Source: DATJPR01 sp963752915 (GTDB lineage: Bacteria; Bacteroidota; Ignavibacteria; UBA10030; UBA6906). Taken from it: DNA of 64,000 nt. This document shows, in pieces, positions 18,794 to 28,558 of this stretch. Where the stretch lies: contig CAVVZZ010000015.1 in NCBI GenBank assembly GCA_963752915.1, positions 434,001-498,000 on the forward strand. The letters are read 5' to 3'. Positions within the stretch are counted from its first letter, which is position 1, and the number at the start of each line of letters is the position of its first letter. The translations under genes were made by a program, and so were the position numbers. The notes under the pieces are model-generated. The model ran no database searches. It saw nothing but the letters and a program-made list of their open reading frames with translations, and had not been told where the DNA came from.

Positions 18794-20791
18794 ATGAGAA
18801 GAACTCCATTATTTATTCTGCTATTCATCCTCTTGCCGGTTTCTCTTGGCGCACAGAGTGTGTCGACCACGGTTACGATTGACGCCGCTACTCAGGATTA
18901 CCAGATCAACAAAAACATTTACGGGCAGTTCGCAGAACATCTTGGTCATCTCATCTATGGCGGGATCTGGGTGGGGCCGGAATCCGACATTCCGAATATC
19001 GATGGTCTCCGAAAGGATGTGATTGAAGCGCTGCGACGACTCCAGGTCCCGGTGTTGCGTTGGCCTGGGGGGTGTTTTGCGGATGAATACCATTGGATGA
19101 ACGGCATCGGACCACGTGCGATGAGGCCGAAAATGATCAATACGAACTGGGGCGGCGTGACCGAAGACAACAGCTTCGGGACGCATGAATTCCTGGAGCT
19201 GTGCAATCTGATCGGATGCGAACCGTACATTTGCGGGAACGTGGGCAGTGGAACGGTCCAGGAGCTTTCGCAGTGGGTGGAATATGTCAACTCGGACAAC
19301 GTCAGCCCGATGACGGAATTGCGCAAGAAGAACGGGCGTGAAACGTCCTGGGGTGTGAAGTACTGGGGCATCGGCAACGAAAGCTGGGGATGCGGCGGCG
19401 ACATGCAACCGGAATACTACGCCGATCAGGCCCGGAGGTACGGGACGTACATGCGGACCTACGGAGCGAACAAGGTGTTCCGCATAGCCTGCGGCCCAAA
19501 CGCCGAAGACTATGCATGGACAACAACACTGATGAAGAACGCGGGGAAATCGATTGAGGGGCTGTCGCTGCACTACTATTCTTCGGCATGGAAGACGGCG
19601 ACTGACGTGGACAACGCAGGATGGTTCGACATTATGAAGAAGACGCTCCGGATGGAGGAGCTGGTCTCGAAGCATGCGGCAATTATGGATACGTATGATC
19701 CGATCAAGAACGTCGCATTGATCGTCGATGAGTGGGGAACATGGCACAAAGTCGAGCCCGGGACGAATCCCGGCTTTCTGTATCAGCAGAACACGATTCG
19801 TGATGCCGTGGCGGCGGGATCAACGCTGAACATCTTCAACAATCACTGCGATCGCGTACGCATGGCGAACATTGCGCAGGTCGTGAACGTCCTCCAGGCG
19901 ATGATCCTAACGGACGGGAAGAAGATGATCCTCACCCCGACGTACCACGTCTTCCGAATGTATTCGGTGCATCAGAATGCCATGATGGTTCCCATCCAGG
20001 TCGCGTCGCGAACGTACTCGTTCGGCGGGAACAACCTGCCCGCGGTCAATGGTTCCGCGTCGATCGACAGCCTTGGAGTGCTGCACGTGTCACTGTGTAA
20101 CGTCGATCCGGATGCCCCCGCGAATGTCGCGGTGCGCCTGAGGCATTTCACTGCGGCAAGCGTCACGGGCGAAATCCTGACAGCGTCGGCGCTGAATGCA
20201 CACAACACCTTTGACGATCCGGAGGCCGTGAAGCCCGTGCGGTTCACCGCGGCGACGTTGTCGGGTGACAGTCTCCGTGTGGTTCTTCCCCCGAAGTCGG
20301 TCACAGTTCTTGCCGTACGCGGAGAGGTGCATCCCGGGTCGAAGGCGTTGGCCGCGCTAAAGAATCCCGCTCGCGGATTGCGCTACCAGTACTTCGAAAC
20401 CGATGGCGAGTCGATGCCGCTCTTCTCCGCGTTGACGCCGGTGTCGTCGGGCACGGCGGACAGCGTGGCGATTCCGAACGGTGTTCGGGAGGGCAATTTC
20501 GGGGTTCTCTACGACGGGTACATCAACATCCCGGAGCAGGGACTCTACACACTGTACACGACATCGGACGACGGTTCGGTGCTGCTGATTGACGGCAAGA
20601 TTGTGGTGAACAATGATGGTCGCCATGCCCCGGTTGAGAAGTCCGGATTCATCAGTCTCGACGCCGGGTATCACAGGATCCAGGTAATGTTCTTCCAGGC
20701 CGGTGGCGGGATGGAATTGCAGGCGGCGATCAAGGGTCCCCACCTGCAAAAGCAGGTCATCCCGGTCGGGATGCTGTTCCGGGAGCAGTAG
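18794..20791 (+). CDS. exported alpha-L-arabinofuranosidase (GH51) with C-terminal PA14-like domain
   Basis: 665 residues with signal peptide (MRRTPLFILLFILLPVSLGA). The GH51 barrel shows IYGQFAEHLG, LRWPGGCFADEYHW, acid/base Glu196 in GIGNESWG and nucleophile Glu313 in VDEWGTWH. A beta-sandwich follows to about residue 510. The C-terminal part (about 530-665) has the pattern of a PA14 carbohydrate-binding module (YDGYINIPEQGLYTLYTTSD, then LLIDGKIVVNNDG and GYHRIQVMFF). It would cut alpha-L-arabinofuranose from arabinan, arabinogalactan or arabinose-bearing glycolipids. ATG at 18794 has GGAGCG upstream; an ATG at 18746 would put 16 extra residues before the signal peptide. Next gene is the TonB receptor. 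Confidence 0.93.
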   Translation: MRRTPLFILLFILLPVSLGAQSVSTTVTIDAATQDYQINKNIYGQFAEHLGHLIYGGIWVGPESDIPNIDGLRKDVIEALRRLQVPVLRWPGGCFADEYHWMNGIGPRAMRPKMINTNWGGVTEDNSFGTHEFLELCNLIGCEPYICGNVGSGTVQELSQWVEYVNSDNVSPMTELRKKNGRETSWGVKYWGIGNESWGCGGDMQPEYYADQARRYGTYMRTYGANKVFRIACGPNAEDYAWTTTLMKNAGKSIEGLSLHYYSSAWKTATDVDNAGWFDIMKKTLRMEELVSKHAAIMDTYDPIKNVALIVDEWGTWHKVEPGTNPGFLYQQNTIRDAVAAGSTLNIFNNHCDRVRMANIAQVVNVLQAMILTDGKKMILTPTYHVFRMYSVHQNAMMVPIQVASRTYSFGGNNLPAVNGSASIDSLGVLHVSLCNVDPDAPANVAVRLRHFTAASVTGEILTASALNAHNTFDDPEAVKPVRFTAATLSGDSLRVVLPPKSVTVLAVRGEVHPGSKALAALKNPARGLRYQYFETDGESMPLFSALTPVSSGTADSVAIPNGVREGNFGVLYDGYINIPEQGLYTLYTTSDDGSVLLIDGKIVVNNDGRHAPVEKSGFISLDAGYHRIQVMFFQAGGGMELQAAIKGPHLQKQVIPVGMLFREQ

Positions 20792-20844
20792 CACGCAGGG
20801 TTACGGAGTCGCCTCTTCCGCGGTTCCCCTTCCTCACCACTACG

Positions 20845-20919
20845 AACCGCTCCAGTGAAAAAAAAGTCGATGAACCTCTTGACTTTTTCAAATTTATACA
20901 GTACCTCACTGGAGCGGTT
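20845..20919. promoter_or_regulatory. nested inverted repeat upstream of the TonB receptor gene
   Basis: A perfect 14-bp inverted repeat, AACCGCTCCAGTGA (20845-20858) and TCACTGGAGCGGTT (20906-20919), encloses a second one, AAAAAGTC (20861-20868) and GACTTTTT (20881-20888). The centre is AT-rich and includes TTGACT and TATACA, but these are too close together for a normal sigma-70 promoter. It lies 144 bp before the receptor start. It could be an operator pair, a cruciform or RNA hairpin, or a tiny mobile-element remnant; no target-site duplication is seen. Confidence 0.6.
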
Positions 20920-21063
20920 TAGTAACAATCCTCTAAAATCGCATAATCTCCTGTAACGAAGCCTATTTATTGAAGTTGTATTGTTTCTAGAACGGTTCGG
21001 CTTTTGGGCCTCGCCGGGCAAAGTAGGACAATCTTCCCATTCTCAATAGCAAAAGGTGATGGC

Positions 21064-24057
21064 GTGAAACCGTCCTCCGTCGTGCGGCTTTGTGCACTCG
21101 TCTTCCTGCTCACCCCCTCCGTGGCTTTTGCCTCCGGCGCAGTGAAAGGAGTCGTGATCGATTCCCTGACGAACGAAACCCTGGTGGGCGCACACATCAT
21201 GATCGTGGGGACCTCTCTCGGCGGTGCGTCCGACATCGTCGGCAACTACAATATCCGGGCGGTACCCGCCGGTCACTATACCGTAAAGTGCTCCTACATC
21301 GGATATACGACTAAGAGCGCGACAGTGACGGTCACTGATGACGCGACGACCACCCTGAATTTCTCGATGCCGGTGACGACGGTGCAAGGGCAGGAAATTG
21401 TGATCACCGGGCAGGCGGTCGGGCAGGCGGCGGCGATCAATCAGCAGCTTACATCCAACAAGATCGTCAACGTCATATCGGAGCAGAAAATCAAGGAACT
21501 TCCCGACGCGAACGCGGCGGAGGCCATCGGACGTCTCCCGGGCGTTTCCGTCGTCCGGTCCGGCGGTGAGGCGAGCCAAATCGTCCTCCGCGGGCTGAGT
21601 GAAAACATGACGACAATCACGGTGGATGGCGTGCAATTGGCAGCGACCGATGCGGACTCGCGCGGGGTTGACCTCAGCACCATTGCGCAGGGCTCGCTGT
21701 CGGGGATTACGCTGACCAAAGCCATCACGTCGGACATGGACGGCCAGGCGATCGCGGGCAACGTGAACTTCGTGACGAAGACGGCACCGGCGACACGATC
21801 GATCCAGGCGACGGCGCAAGGGACGTACAACGGGATGGACCAAAAATACGGTCAGTTCAACGCCTACGGCAACTACGGCGAGAGGTTCTTTGACGACGTG
21901 CTGGGCGTGCAGGTGTTCGGCAACATCGAGAGGCGGATCCGGAGCAGTGAAGACTTCAACGTGGCGTACGATCTCAAAGTCCCTCGATCAGGAAGTTATG
22001 ACTGGAACATCACTGACTTTACGATTCAATACACTCCTGAAGTCCGGAAACGTCGGGGAGGCAAAATCATTCTGGATGCAACGACGCCGGACAACGGTGT
22101 GGTGAAGTTCGCCTTCGATCTGAACAGAACGGAACGGGTCCTCTCGCCCCTTTCCCGGGACTATCCGAAGGCGGGAGGGGTGGGGTATCACTTCACGGGC
22201 CAGGATATCAATACCGATGTCCGGGCATTCTCACTCCAGGGTGAGAATCATATTGCCGATTTCCAGGTGAACTGGTCTCTGTCGCATACGCAGTCTCGGA
22301 CGGACATGCCCTACGACTTCAACATCAATTGGCTCGAACCGTCACTCATTCAGAACGGCGCTACGATCTCAGGCATGAGGATTGTACCGCAATCCCTCCT
22401 GAAGGGACCCTATGAAGCGCTGATACCGTATGCGCTCAACAACTTCGGCATCGCCTCCATCCAATACGGGTACATCAACACCAGCAACAGTCTTGATTTC
22501 CAAAGGACCGGGCTTCTTGACGTCAAGCGGGACTACACCGCATTCGATCTGGCCGGGGAAGTCCAGTTCGGCGGCAAGTATGTGGCCCATTGGCATCGCA
22601 GAAACAGTACAGCGTTCTTTTCTCCATACTACAACGGAGTCCAGTTCAAGAATTACATGGTGGATCCAAATGGCACCGTTGTCCCGAAGAATTTCGCGGC
22701 GTATGGGTTCGGCAATCTCCAGATGTCCCAGGGCCTGGTCTTTCTTTCAAATTTCATCGGGTCCAACACCAGGAACGTCTTTGGATTGTATTCGCTGAAC
22801 CCCCTCGTCATTGCGGATCGGATGAGGAACTGGTATGACTTCACCCGCACCGGGTTCGATCCCGCCACGCACAACACCGAGTACTCCGACAATACTCAGG
22901 AGACGGGGGGGGACTACAGTGCAATGGAGGCGGTGGGCGCGGGGTATCTGATGAACACCCTGAACTTCGGGACCTTCGCGACCTTGATCACCGGTGTGCG
23001 CGTTGAGGCGGACAGAGACGACTACACCGCCTACTTTACCCCGCAAGTCCTGAACATCTATTCAGTGTACCAGGACACCACGGCATCCCATTCCGAATCG
23101 ATCGTTCTTCCAAACGTCCACTTGATTCTCAAACCGACGGATTTCATGAACATCCGTCTCGCCGCATATCGGGGAATCAACCGCCCGGATTTCAATTATC
23201 GGCTTCCGACCTATCTCATGATTGGGGTTGCCGCCTATGTGGATGCGCCGCAGTTGAAGGTCGGAAATCCCAATTTGAAGAATGCCGATGCGTGGAATTA
23301 TGAACTCAACCTCCAGTTCTACGGAGACAAGATCGGACTTCTTTCGCTTTCGGGCTTCTACAAGGAGATCAACAACGAGGTCGAGTATCTCAGCAACATG
23401 GATGTCCTCCCGAACAGCAATATCCCAGATAGCATGGGGATCAAGTACTTGAACAACCAGCGCCCCTTCCCCGGGTTCAAGTATCAGCTCTACTATCCCT
23501 ACAACTCCCCGAAGCCGTCCAAGGTATGGGGATTTGAAGCGGAGCAGCAAGTCAACTTCCGGTATCTGCCTGGTCTCCTGAGCGGCATCACGTTGACCTA
23601 CAATCTTTCGCTGGTGAGAAATGAGACCTGGACGCCGTACGCCAGACAGGTTATCGATACGATATACATCGGGGGGTTCCCGCTCGCCAATCCGAGAAAA
23701 GTATTGGACGAACAGAAGACTCGCATTGCGAACGCGCCGGAGTTCTTTGCCAATATTGTTTTCGGGTATGACATTGCTGGATTCTCGGCGCGCCTTTCGT
23801 ACTTCCATCAGGGAGAATACTACATCGCGTTCTCATCCGATCAGACGAGCAACACCATCCAGCGTCAATTCGAACGGCTGGATCTTTCGCTCAAGCAGGA
23901 TATCGGACCCATGCTGTCGGTGGGGTTGAACATCAACAACCTGACGAACGCTACCGAGGGGACATACCTCGAGAACGCTGTTCAAGGGTACAGACTCGAA
24001 ACATCGGCTGTCCGCTTCGGTACAACTGCCGATCTCTGGGTGAAGATATCGTTGTAA
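21064..24057 (+). CDS. TonB-dependent outer-membrane receptor with CarboxypepD-like N-terminal domain
   Basis: 997 residues. Signal peptide (MKPSSVVRLCALVFLLTPSVAFA); carboxypeptidase-regulatory-like Ig domain at about 26-100 (GVVIDSLTNETLVGAHIMI); plug domain at about 110-240 with IKELPDANAAEAIGRLPGVS, VLRGLSENMTTITVDGVQ and AIAGNVNFVTKTA; then a 22-strand barrel ending in WVKISL. The plug signature matches the Caulobacter/Xanthomonas-like sugar receptor group. There is no SusD-like partner gene nearby, unlike classical Bacteroides loci. It should import an oligosaccharide released by the surrounding enzymes. GTG at 21064 is chosen because AAAAGG sits seven bases upstream and the signal peptide starts exactly there; a TTG at 21004 is possible. 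Confidence 0.93.
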   Translation: MKPSSVVRLCALVFLLTPSVAFASGAVKGVVIDSLTNETLVGAHIMIVGTSLGGASDIVGNYNIRAVPAGHYTVKCSYIGYTTKSATVTVTDDATTTLNFSMPVTTVQGQEIVITGQAVGQAAAINQQLTSNKIVNVISEQKIKELPDANAAEAIGRLPGVSVVRSGGEASQIVLRGLSENMTTITVDGVQLAATDADSRGVDLSTIAQGSLSGITLTKAITSDMDGQAIAGNVNFVTKTAPATRSIQATAQGTYNGMDQKYGQFNAYGNYGERFFDDVLGVQVFGNIERRIRSSEDFNVAYDLKVPRSGSYDWNITDFTIQYTPEVRKRRGGKIILDATTPDNGVVKFAFDLNRTERVLSPLSRDYPKAGGVGYHFTGQDINTDVRAFSLQGENHIADFQVNWSLSHTQSRTDMPYDFNINWLEPSLIQNGATISGMRIVPQSLLKGPYEALIPYALNNFGIASIQYGYINTSNSLDFQRTGLLDVKRDYTAFDLAGEVQFGGKYVAHWHRRNSTAFFSPYYNGVQFKNYMVDPNGTVVPKNFAAYGFGNLQMSQGLVFLSNFIGSNTRNVFGLYSLNPLVIADRMRNWYDFTRTGFDPATHNTEYSDNTQETGGDYSAMEAVGAGYLMNTLNFGTFATLITGVRVEADRDDYTAYFTPQVLNIYSVYQDTTASHSESIVLPNVHLILKPTDFMNIRLAAYRGINRPDFNYRLPTYLMIGVAAYVDAPQLKVGNPNLKNADAWNYELNLQFYGDKIGLLSLSGFYKEINNEVEYLSNMDVLPNSNIPDSMGIKYLNNQRPFPGFKYQLYYPYNSPKPSKVWGFEAEQQVNFRYLPGLLSGITLTYNLSLVRNETWTPYARQVIDTIYIGGFPLANPRKVLDEQKTRIANAPEFFANIVFGYDIAGFSARLSYFHQGEYYIAFSSDQTSNTIQRQFERLDLSLKQDIGPMLSVGLNINNLTNATEGTYLENAVQGYRLETSAVRFGTTADLWVKISL

Positions 24058-24077
24058 CCCCATGTATGGGAGCGCAT

Positions 24078-24112
24078 CATCACAATCCACCATTCACAAT
24101 CCACATTCACAG
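24078..24112. repeat. degenerate heptamer tandem repeat
   Basis: Between the TonB receptor and the beta-helix gene the sequence repeats with a period of seven: ATCCACC, ATTCACA, ATCCACA, TTCACAG. It resembles short tandemly repeated repetitive sequences found between genes in some bacteria. It lies just before the ribosome-binding site of the next gene. No function can be assigned. Confidence 0.55.
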
Positions 24113-24129
24113 TACAACTGGAGGTTCGT

Positions 24130-25827
24130 ATGAGACGATCGTTACGGGCTCTGTTGCCCGCGCTGCTGTTGTTGGTGACAATGACCACCGCGATGTTTGG
24201 TCAGCACACGATGTTCATTCCCAAACCAACAGGCGTGACGTACCTCGACGGGATTATTTCGGGGGACACCCTTACCAATGGTGCACGTGCAGATTCGAAC
24301 AGAATCTATGTTCTCCAACGTGGTGGGACGTGGTTCTGGCAGAACAGCATCACGAACAACGGGTGGTCGATCCATATTGAAGCGGCAGACACAGGGACCG
24401 GCGGGATGCCGACGATCTATGGTCGCCCGGTACCGGGAACCACTGCTGTCCCGGGACAGTTTGTCGATGTAGAGGGACCCATTTACATCAAGGGCCTGCA
24501 GATCAGCGGCTACTTTGATCTGGACACGTCGGCCGTCAATACGTACGGCTCCCCGTTCATCTTCTTCCGCCGCGGCGGCGCGAGCCCCGACCGGATGGAA
24601 TTCTACGGGAACGTGCTGAACAACGTCGGCCAGGCATATGCAAGCGCTTTTGGTTCCTGCAGTGTCATGAAGTTCGTGGACAACAAGATGGCAAATGACG
24701 GCACGCCTCCGTTGAACGATCTCGGCAATGGACGTATCATTGACTGCCGCGACGTGTCGCTCGACAGCCTCATCCTGATCAACAACACGCTTGCGTATGG
24801 GTTCGATCGTGCAGTCCGACACCTGAAGAGCGTCGGCCGGGTGGACAACTGGATCGTCGATCACAACACGTTCTATGAGAACGGCGGACGGTACGGTCTT
24901 ATATCGCTGGGTGCCGTTGGCTCGAACGTGAAGATCACCAACAACTTGATGGTCGACCCGATGGCATTCGGTGCGGATACCAACTATCACCGTCAATTCG
25001 ACTTTGGCGAGGCCGGTGAGTTCTTTGCCGACGGCAAAGTGAAGATGACCTGGATCTATCATTCGAATATCAACAGTGATACGCTTCCCGGCAACAAGAA
25101 CACCGTATGGAACATCAGGAACAACTACTGGTATGTCACGCCGCAGATTCAGGCAGTGTGGGATTCCTGCGTTCACATGGGCTGGGATCCGAATATCGGA
25201 GTCGGCCGGCAGCTCACGGATTCCATTAAGAGCAAACTCGGTGCCGACTCGGCGTACGCTTTTACCAAGCTGAGTAGCTTCGCATTCAACAATGTCCCCG
25301 CTCCAATGACATCGGTCGTTCTCTATTGCACGATGCCGCCGCCGAACGGAACCGCCGGCAATTCAAGCGGTGGCGTGTGGCCGGGGTATGACCATCGTTT
25401 CATGTCGTACTATCGCGATACGATGGATTGCGCGTATTCGACCTCCTCGCCCGCCTACACGGGCGCGTCAGGTGGGTTCCCCGCGGGCGACCTGAACTGG
25501 TTCCCGACCAGGAAAGCCGCGTGGCTGCTGACCAGCGTTCAGCCGACAACGTCGGGCATTGCTGAACAGTACACGCTGTCGCAGAACTACCCGAACCCGT
25601 TCAACCCTTCCACGAAGATCGATTACTCGATCCCGAAGCAGTCACAGGTGACCCTGAAGGTCTACAACGTGCTCGGACAGGAAGTTGCGACATTGGTGAA
25701 CGGTGTGCTCGCTCCCGGTCAGCACATCGCAACTTTTAATGCCTCGCACCTCGCAAGCGGTGTCTACTTCTACAGTCTTCATGCAGGCGATTTCACCAGC
25801 ACCCGCAAGATGATGTTGGTGAAGTAG
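24130..25827 (+). CDS. secreted beta-helix protein with type IX secretion sorting domain
   Basis: 565 residues. Signal peptide to about residue 24 (ending AMFGQ). The body (about 60-340) has the repeating short strands and asparagine ladders of a right-handed parallel beta-helix as in pectate lyases (IYIKGLQISGYF, VMKFVDNKMAND, IDCRDVSLDSLILINNTLAY, NWIVDHNTFYEN, NVKITNNLMV). Catalytic residues of a lyase are not evident. The last 85 residues are a type IX sorting domain (NYPNPFNPST, KVYNVLGQEVATLVNG, SGVYFYSL, KMMLVK), so it should be exported across the outer membrane and attached or released. GGAGG lies before the ATG. A polysaccharide-binding or lyase role is plausible from its neighbours only. 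Confidence 0.85.
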   Translation: MRRSLRALLPALLLLVTMTTAMFGQHTMFIPKPTGVTYLDGIISGDTLTNGARADSNRIYVLQRGGTWFWQNSITNNGWSIHIEAADTGTGGMPTIYGRPVPGTTAVPGQFVDVEGPIYIKGLQISGYFDLDTSAVNTYGSPFIFFRRGGASPDRMEFYGNVLNNVGQAYASAFGSCSVMKFVDNKMANDGTPPLNDLGNGRIIDCRDVSLDSLILINNTLAYGFDRAVRHLKSVGRVDNWIVDHNTFYENGGRYGLISLGAVGSNVKITNNLMVDPMAFGADTNYHRQFDFGEAGEFFADGKVKMTWIYHSNINSDTLPGNKNTVWNIRNNYWYVTPQIQAVWDSCVHMGWDPNIGVGRQLTDSIKSKLGADSAYAFTKLSSFAFNNVPAPMTSVVLYCTMPPPNGTAGNSSGGVWPGYDHRFMSYYRDTMDCAYSTSSPAYTGASGGFPAGDLNWFPTRKAAWLLTSVQPTTSGIAEQYTLSQNYPNPFNPSTKIDYSIPKQSQVTLKVYNVLGQEVATLVNGVLAPGQHIATFNASHLASGVYFYSLHAGDFTSTRKMMLVK

Positions 25828-25842
25828 GCTCATTTGGGTGAA

Positions 25843-25871
25843 GGGAGGGGTGCCGAAAAGGCGCCCCTCCC
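25843..25871 (+). terminator. strong hairpin after the T9SS beta-helix gene
   Basis: GGGAGGGGTGCC (25843-25854) pairs with GGCGCCCCTCCC (25860-25871) around a GAAAA loop, with one G-U pair. It sits 16 bases after the stop codon. There is only a weak T-run after it, so termination may be partial, letting the next genes be transcribed from upstream too. Confidence 0.6.
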
Positions 25872-25902
25872 GGCGTTTCGACTCCAGGCGTTTCATGACT
25901 CA

Positions 25903-27483
25903 ATGAAAAACTTCCGATACACTGGGTGGTTTGCCCTTTTTGTCATCTCGTGTCACGCGCTCTCCGCGGGATTCGAAAGCAGACCGGGAGACCGCGTGCT
26001 GCGTTCCATCGTTGAGTGTGGCGCGGTGGGAGACGGCAAAACACTGAACACCGCAAGCATACAGCAGGCCGTCGAGGCCGTCTCCGCGCAGGGCGGCGGG
26101 ACAGTCATCGTCCCCAAAGGGGTCTTTCTCTGTGGAAGTATTGTGTTGAAATCCGGGGTCGAGCTCCGTGTGAAGAAGGGCGCAACATTGCTCGGGAGCA
26201 CGAATCCTTTCGATTACAAGCGGGCAACAGGGCACCCGGGCCTCATTCTTGCCGACAGCGCATCGGACGTCAGCATCACGGGCGACGGATCCATTGATGG
26301 ACAAGGCTTGCAGCTTGCCCTGACGATCGATAGTTTATACCATCTCGGACAGTTCGATGATCCGGGATATTCTCATGACCGGATGCGCCCGTCCGAAGCC
26401 GTCCGCCCCTATATCCTCGGCTTCAACCATTGTTCCAATGTCGTCGTGAAACGGGTGACCGTGCGGAACGGCGCAGGATGGGTCCAGGTCTTTTCGCAAT
26501 GCAACCGTGTGATGATCGATAGCATAGCAGTAGAGAGCACTGCATACTGGAACAATGACGGGATGGACATCTGTGACTGCAGGAATGTGAGTATCACGAA
26601 TTGCACGGTCAACGCGGCGGACGACGGCATCTGTCTCAAGAGCATGTCTCCCGGATCCTTCAACGACAGTATCTCCATCTCGCACTGCACGATTCGAAGC
26701 AGCGCAAGTGCCGTAAAATTTGGGACCGACTCCCGCGGAGGATTTAAGAACATTACCGTCAGTCACATTACGGTCTATGACACGTATCGATCGGCGATTG
26801 CGATCGAATGCGTCGACGGCGGTACGGTTGACAACGTGGCAGTGTCAGACATTCAGGCGACGAATACCGGGAATGCATTCTTCATCCGGCTGGGCCATCG
26901 CAATTCCGACGCGCGAGTGAGCACGGTCAGAAATGTGACCGTGCAGAACGTGAGGGCTGACATTCCCTTCGGGCGCCCCGATATTGCCTATGACGTTCGG
27001 GGACCTGATCTGCCGTTCCCCCACAATACATTTCCGGCTTCCATTGCAGGAATCCCAGGCCATGCCGTCGAACATGTGACGCTCAGGAACATCGAAATCA
27101 CCTATCCTGGCAGGGGGACCAAGGGGATGGCGTACATTCCGCCAAGCGGATTGAGCCGGGTCCCCGAGGTGGAGAATGCCTACCCTGAATTTTCCATGTT
27201 CGGCGAATTGCCGGCATGGGGGGTGTATGTCCGTCACATCGACGATGTGACCATCCAGGACATGATCCTTCGCGTCAGAGAGAGCGACTACAGACCCGCT
27301 TGCGTCTTTGATGAAGCGGAGAATGTCATGGTTATCGGATCGGACATCCAGGGGCCGGTGACAAATCAGGCGATCGTGCTTCGCCATGTGCGGAGGGGAA
27401 CATTCGACAGCGTAAAAGTCAATGGGCTCAACGATCACACGATTCTGCAATTGGACGCGTGTGAGTCCATTGAGGAAAGATAA
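25903..27483 (+). CDS. exported GH28 polygalacturonase-family glycosidase
   Basis: 526 residues. Signal peptide (MKNFRYTGWFALFVISCHALSAG). GH28 N-terminal pattern CGAVGDGKTLNTASIQQAVE, then a right-handed beta-helix with the catalytic acidic motifs NNDGMDICDC (about residue 217) and NAADDGICLKS (about 237), and a following SSASAVKFGTDS stretch. The family hydrolyses galacturonan, rhamnogalacturonan or xylogalacturonan; which one cannot be read here. ATG at 25903 is chosen because the signal peptide starts there; a ribosome-binding site is weak. It is the first gene of a long run of closely spaced plus-strand genes. Confidence 0.9.
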   Translation: MKNFRYTGWFALFVISCHALSAGFESRPGDRVLRSIVECGAVGDGKTLNTASIQQAVEAVSAQGGGTVIVPKGVFLCGSIVLKSGVELRVKKGATLLGSTNPFDYKRATGHPGLILADSASDVSITGDGSIDGQGLQLALTIDSLYHLGQFDDPGYSHDRMRPSEAVRPYILGFNHCSNVVVKRVTVRNGAGWVQVFSQCNRVMIDSIAVESTAYWNNDGMDICDCRNVSITNCTVNAADDGICLKSMSPGSFNDSISISHCTIRSSASAVKFGTDSRGGFKNITVSHITVYDTYRSAIAIECVDGGTVDNVAVSDIQATNTGNAFFIRLGHRNSDARVSTVRNVTVQNVRADIPFGRPDIAYDVRGPDLPFPHNTFPASIAGIPGHAVEHVTLRNIEITYPGRGTKGMAYIPPSGLSRVPEVENAYPEFSMFGELPAWGVYVRHIDDVTIQDMILRVRESDYRPACVFDEAENVMVIGSDIQGPVTNQAIVLRHVRRGTFDSVKVNGLNDHTILQLDACESIEER

Positions 27484-27508
27484 ACCAACCTTGATTCGGG
27501 ACCGCCAG

Positions 27509-28558
27509 GTGAAAATAACGATCACAGAAATCGCGAGACTGGCCAATGTCTCAAAGTCGTCGGTCTCGCTGGTTCTCAACAACAAGCCCGGGGTGTCCTC
27601 CGAGACCAGAACAAAGGTCCTGGGGATCATGAAGAAGTACCGGTATAACCCCAGCCACATCGCACAGTCTCTGGCGGGGAGAGAGACGAAGAGTATCGGC
27701 CTCATCATCAAGGAAATCGATAATCCGTACTTCGCGCGACTTATGCGAGGGGTCTACGACGCCTGTTCGCGTCTGGGGTACTCGGTATTGCTTGGAAGCT
27801 CGGAGCACCTGCCGGCAAAAGAAACCGAGATCATCGATACCATGGTGAGCAAGAGAGTTGACGGCTTGATCATTTCCCCTCTTCAGAGCGAGGGATCAGA
27901 CTTCACCCACCTTGCAGAATTGCTGAAAGACGAGTATCCGTTGGTTATCCTTGGCACGGTCACAAACAACACCGCCAACATCGTCGATATCGATAACTTC
28001 AAGGCAGCCTATGACGCCGTTGAATACCTGATCAGGCAAGGCCATACGCGGATCTTTCATTTTGCCGGCCCGCTGCATACCGGGCACGGTCAGAAGAGAC
28101 TGGAGGGGTATCGGCAAGCCCTGATGGATCACGACATTACCATTGACAAGAACGGGATTATTCCTGTCGAACCCTACGTGGCGAACGGGTATCGGGCGGG
28201 GAAAGACTTGTTTTCGTCGAAAGTACAACCTCCGACGGCCGTCTTCTGCTACAATGATCTTGTTGCGACAGGACTGATGAGCGCGCTTCAGGAGTTGGGC
28301 ATCGATGTTCCCGACAGCGTTTCTGTCATGGGCTTTGACAATATCGAGATTTGCGGACTACTCAGAATTCCGCTGACGACCGTTGAAATGCCGGCATACG
28401 AAATCGGGACGTCTGCGGCAGACATGCTTGTCAGGCAAATCAGCAGCGACCCTCCTCCCCGGGTCGAGCGGTTAATCCTGGACCACAGGATTGTGGAAAG
28501 GAAATCGGTCGCGAAGAGAGGCGACCAGGTCCCCGCCCGCGCCTTCGCAAAGTCATGA
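27509..28558 (+). CDS. LacI-family transcriptional regulator
   Basis: 349 residues. An N-terminal helix-turn-helix (ITEIARLANVSKSSVSLVLN, residues about 4-23) is followed by the hinge and a periplasmic-binding-protein-like domain (SIGLIIKEIDNPYFARLMRG, VDGLIISPLQSEG, VFCYNDLVATGLMSAL, VSVMGFDN). It should bind an operator and respond to a sugar or inositol derivative. GTG at 27509 has GGGA seven bases upstream; TTG at 27491 is an alternative. It lies between GH28 and GH92 and its stop overlaps the GH92 start by four bases, so it is in the operon it probably controls. The operator is unknown; the inverted repeat at 20845-20919 is one candidate. Confidence 0.93.
   Translation: MKITITEIARLANVSKSSVSLVLNNKPGVSSETRTKVLGIMKKYRYNPSHIAQSLAGRETKSIGLIIKEIDNPYFARLMRGVYDACSRLGYSVLLGSSEHLPAKETEIIDTMVSKRVDGLIISPLQSEGSDFTHLAELLKDEYPLVILGTVTNNTANIVDIDNFKAAYDAVEYLIRQGHTRIFHFAGPLHTGHGQKRLEGYRQALMDHDITIDKNGIIPVEPYVANGYRAGKDLFSSKVQPPTAVFCYNDLVATGLMSALQELGIDVPDSVSVMGFDNIEICGLLRIPLTTVEMPAYEIGTSAADMLVRQISSDPPPRVERLILDHRIVERKSVAKRGDQVPARAFAKS

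Noticed and set aside
21064..24057. SusC/SusD pair
   Set aside because: The receptor is present but the following gene is a beta-helix protein without SusD features, and no other SusD-like gene was found.
24078..24112. Possible CRISPR-like repeats
   Set aside because: Period is seven bases with no spacers and no cas genes nearby.
24142..25176. 344-codon minus-strand frame opposite the beta-helix gene
   Set aside because: Antisense shadow of a gene with signal peptide and sorting domain.
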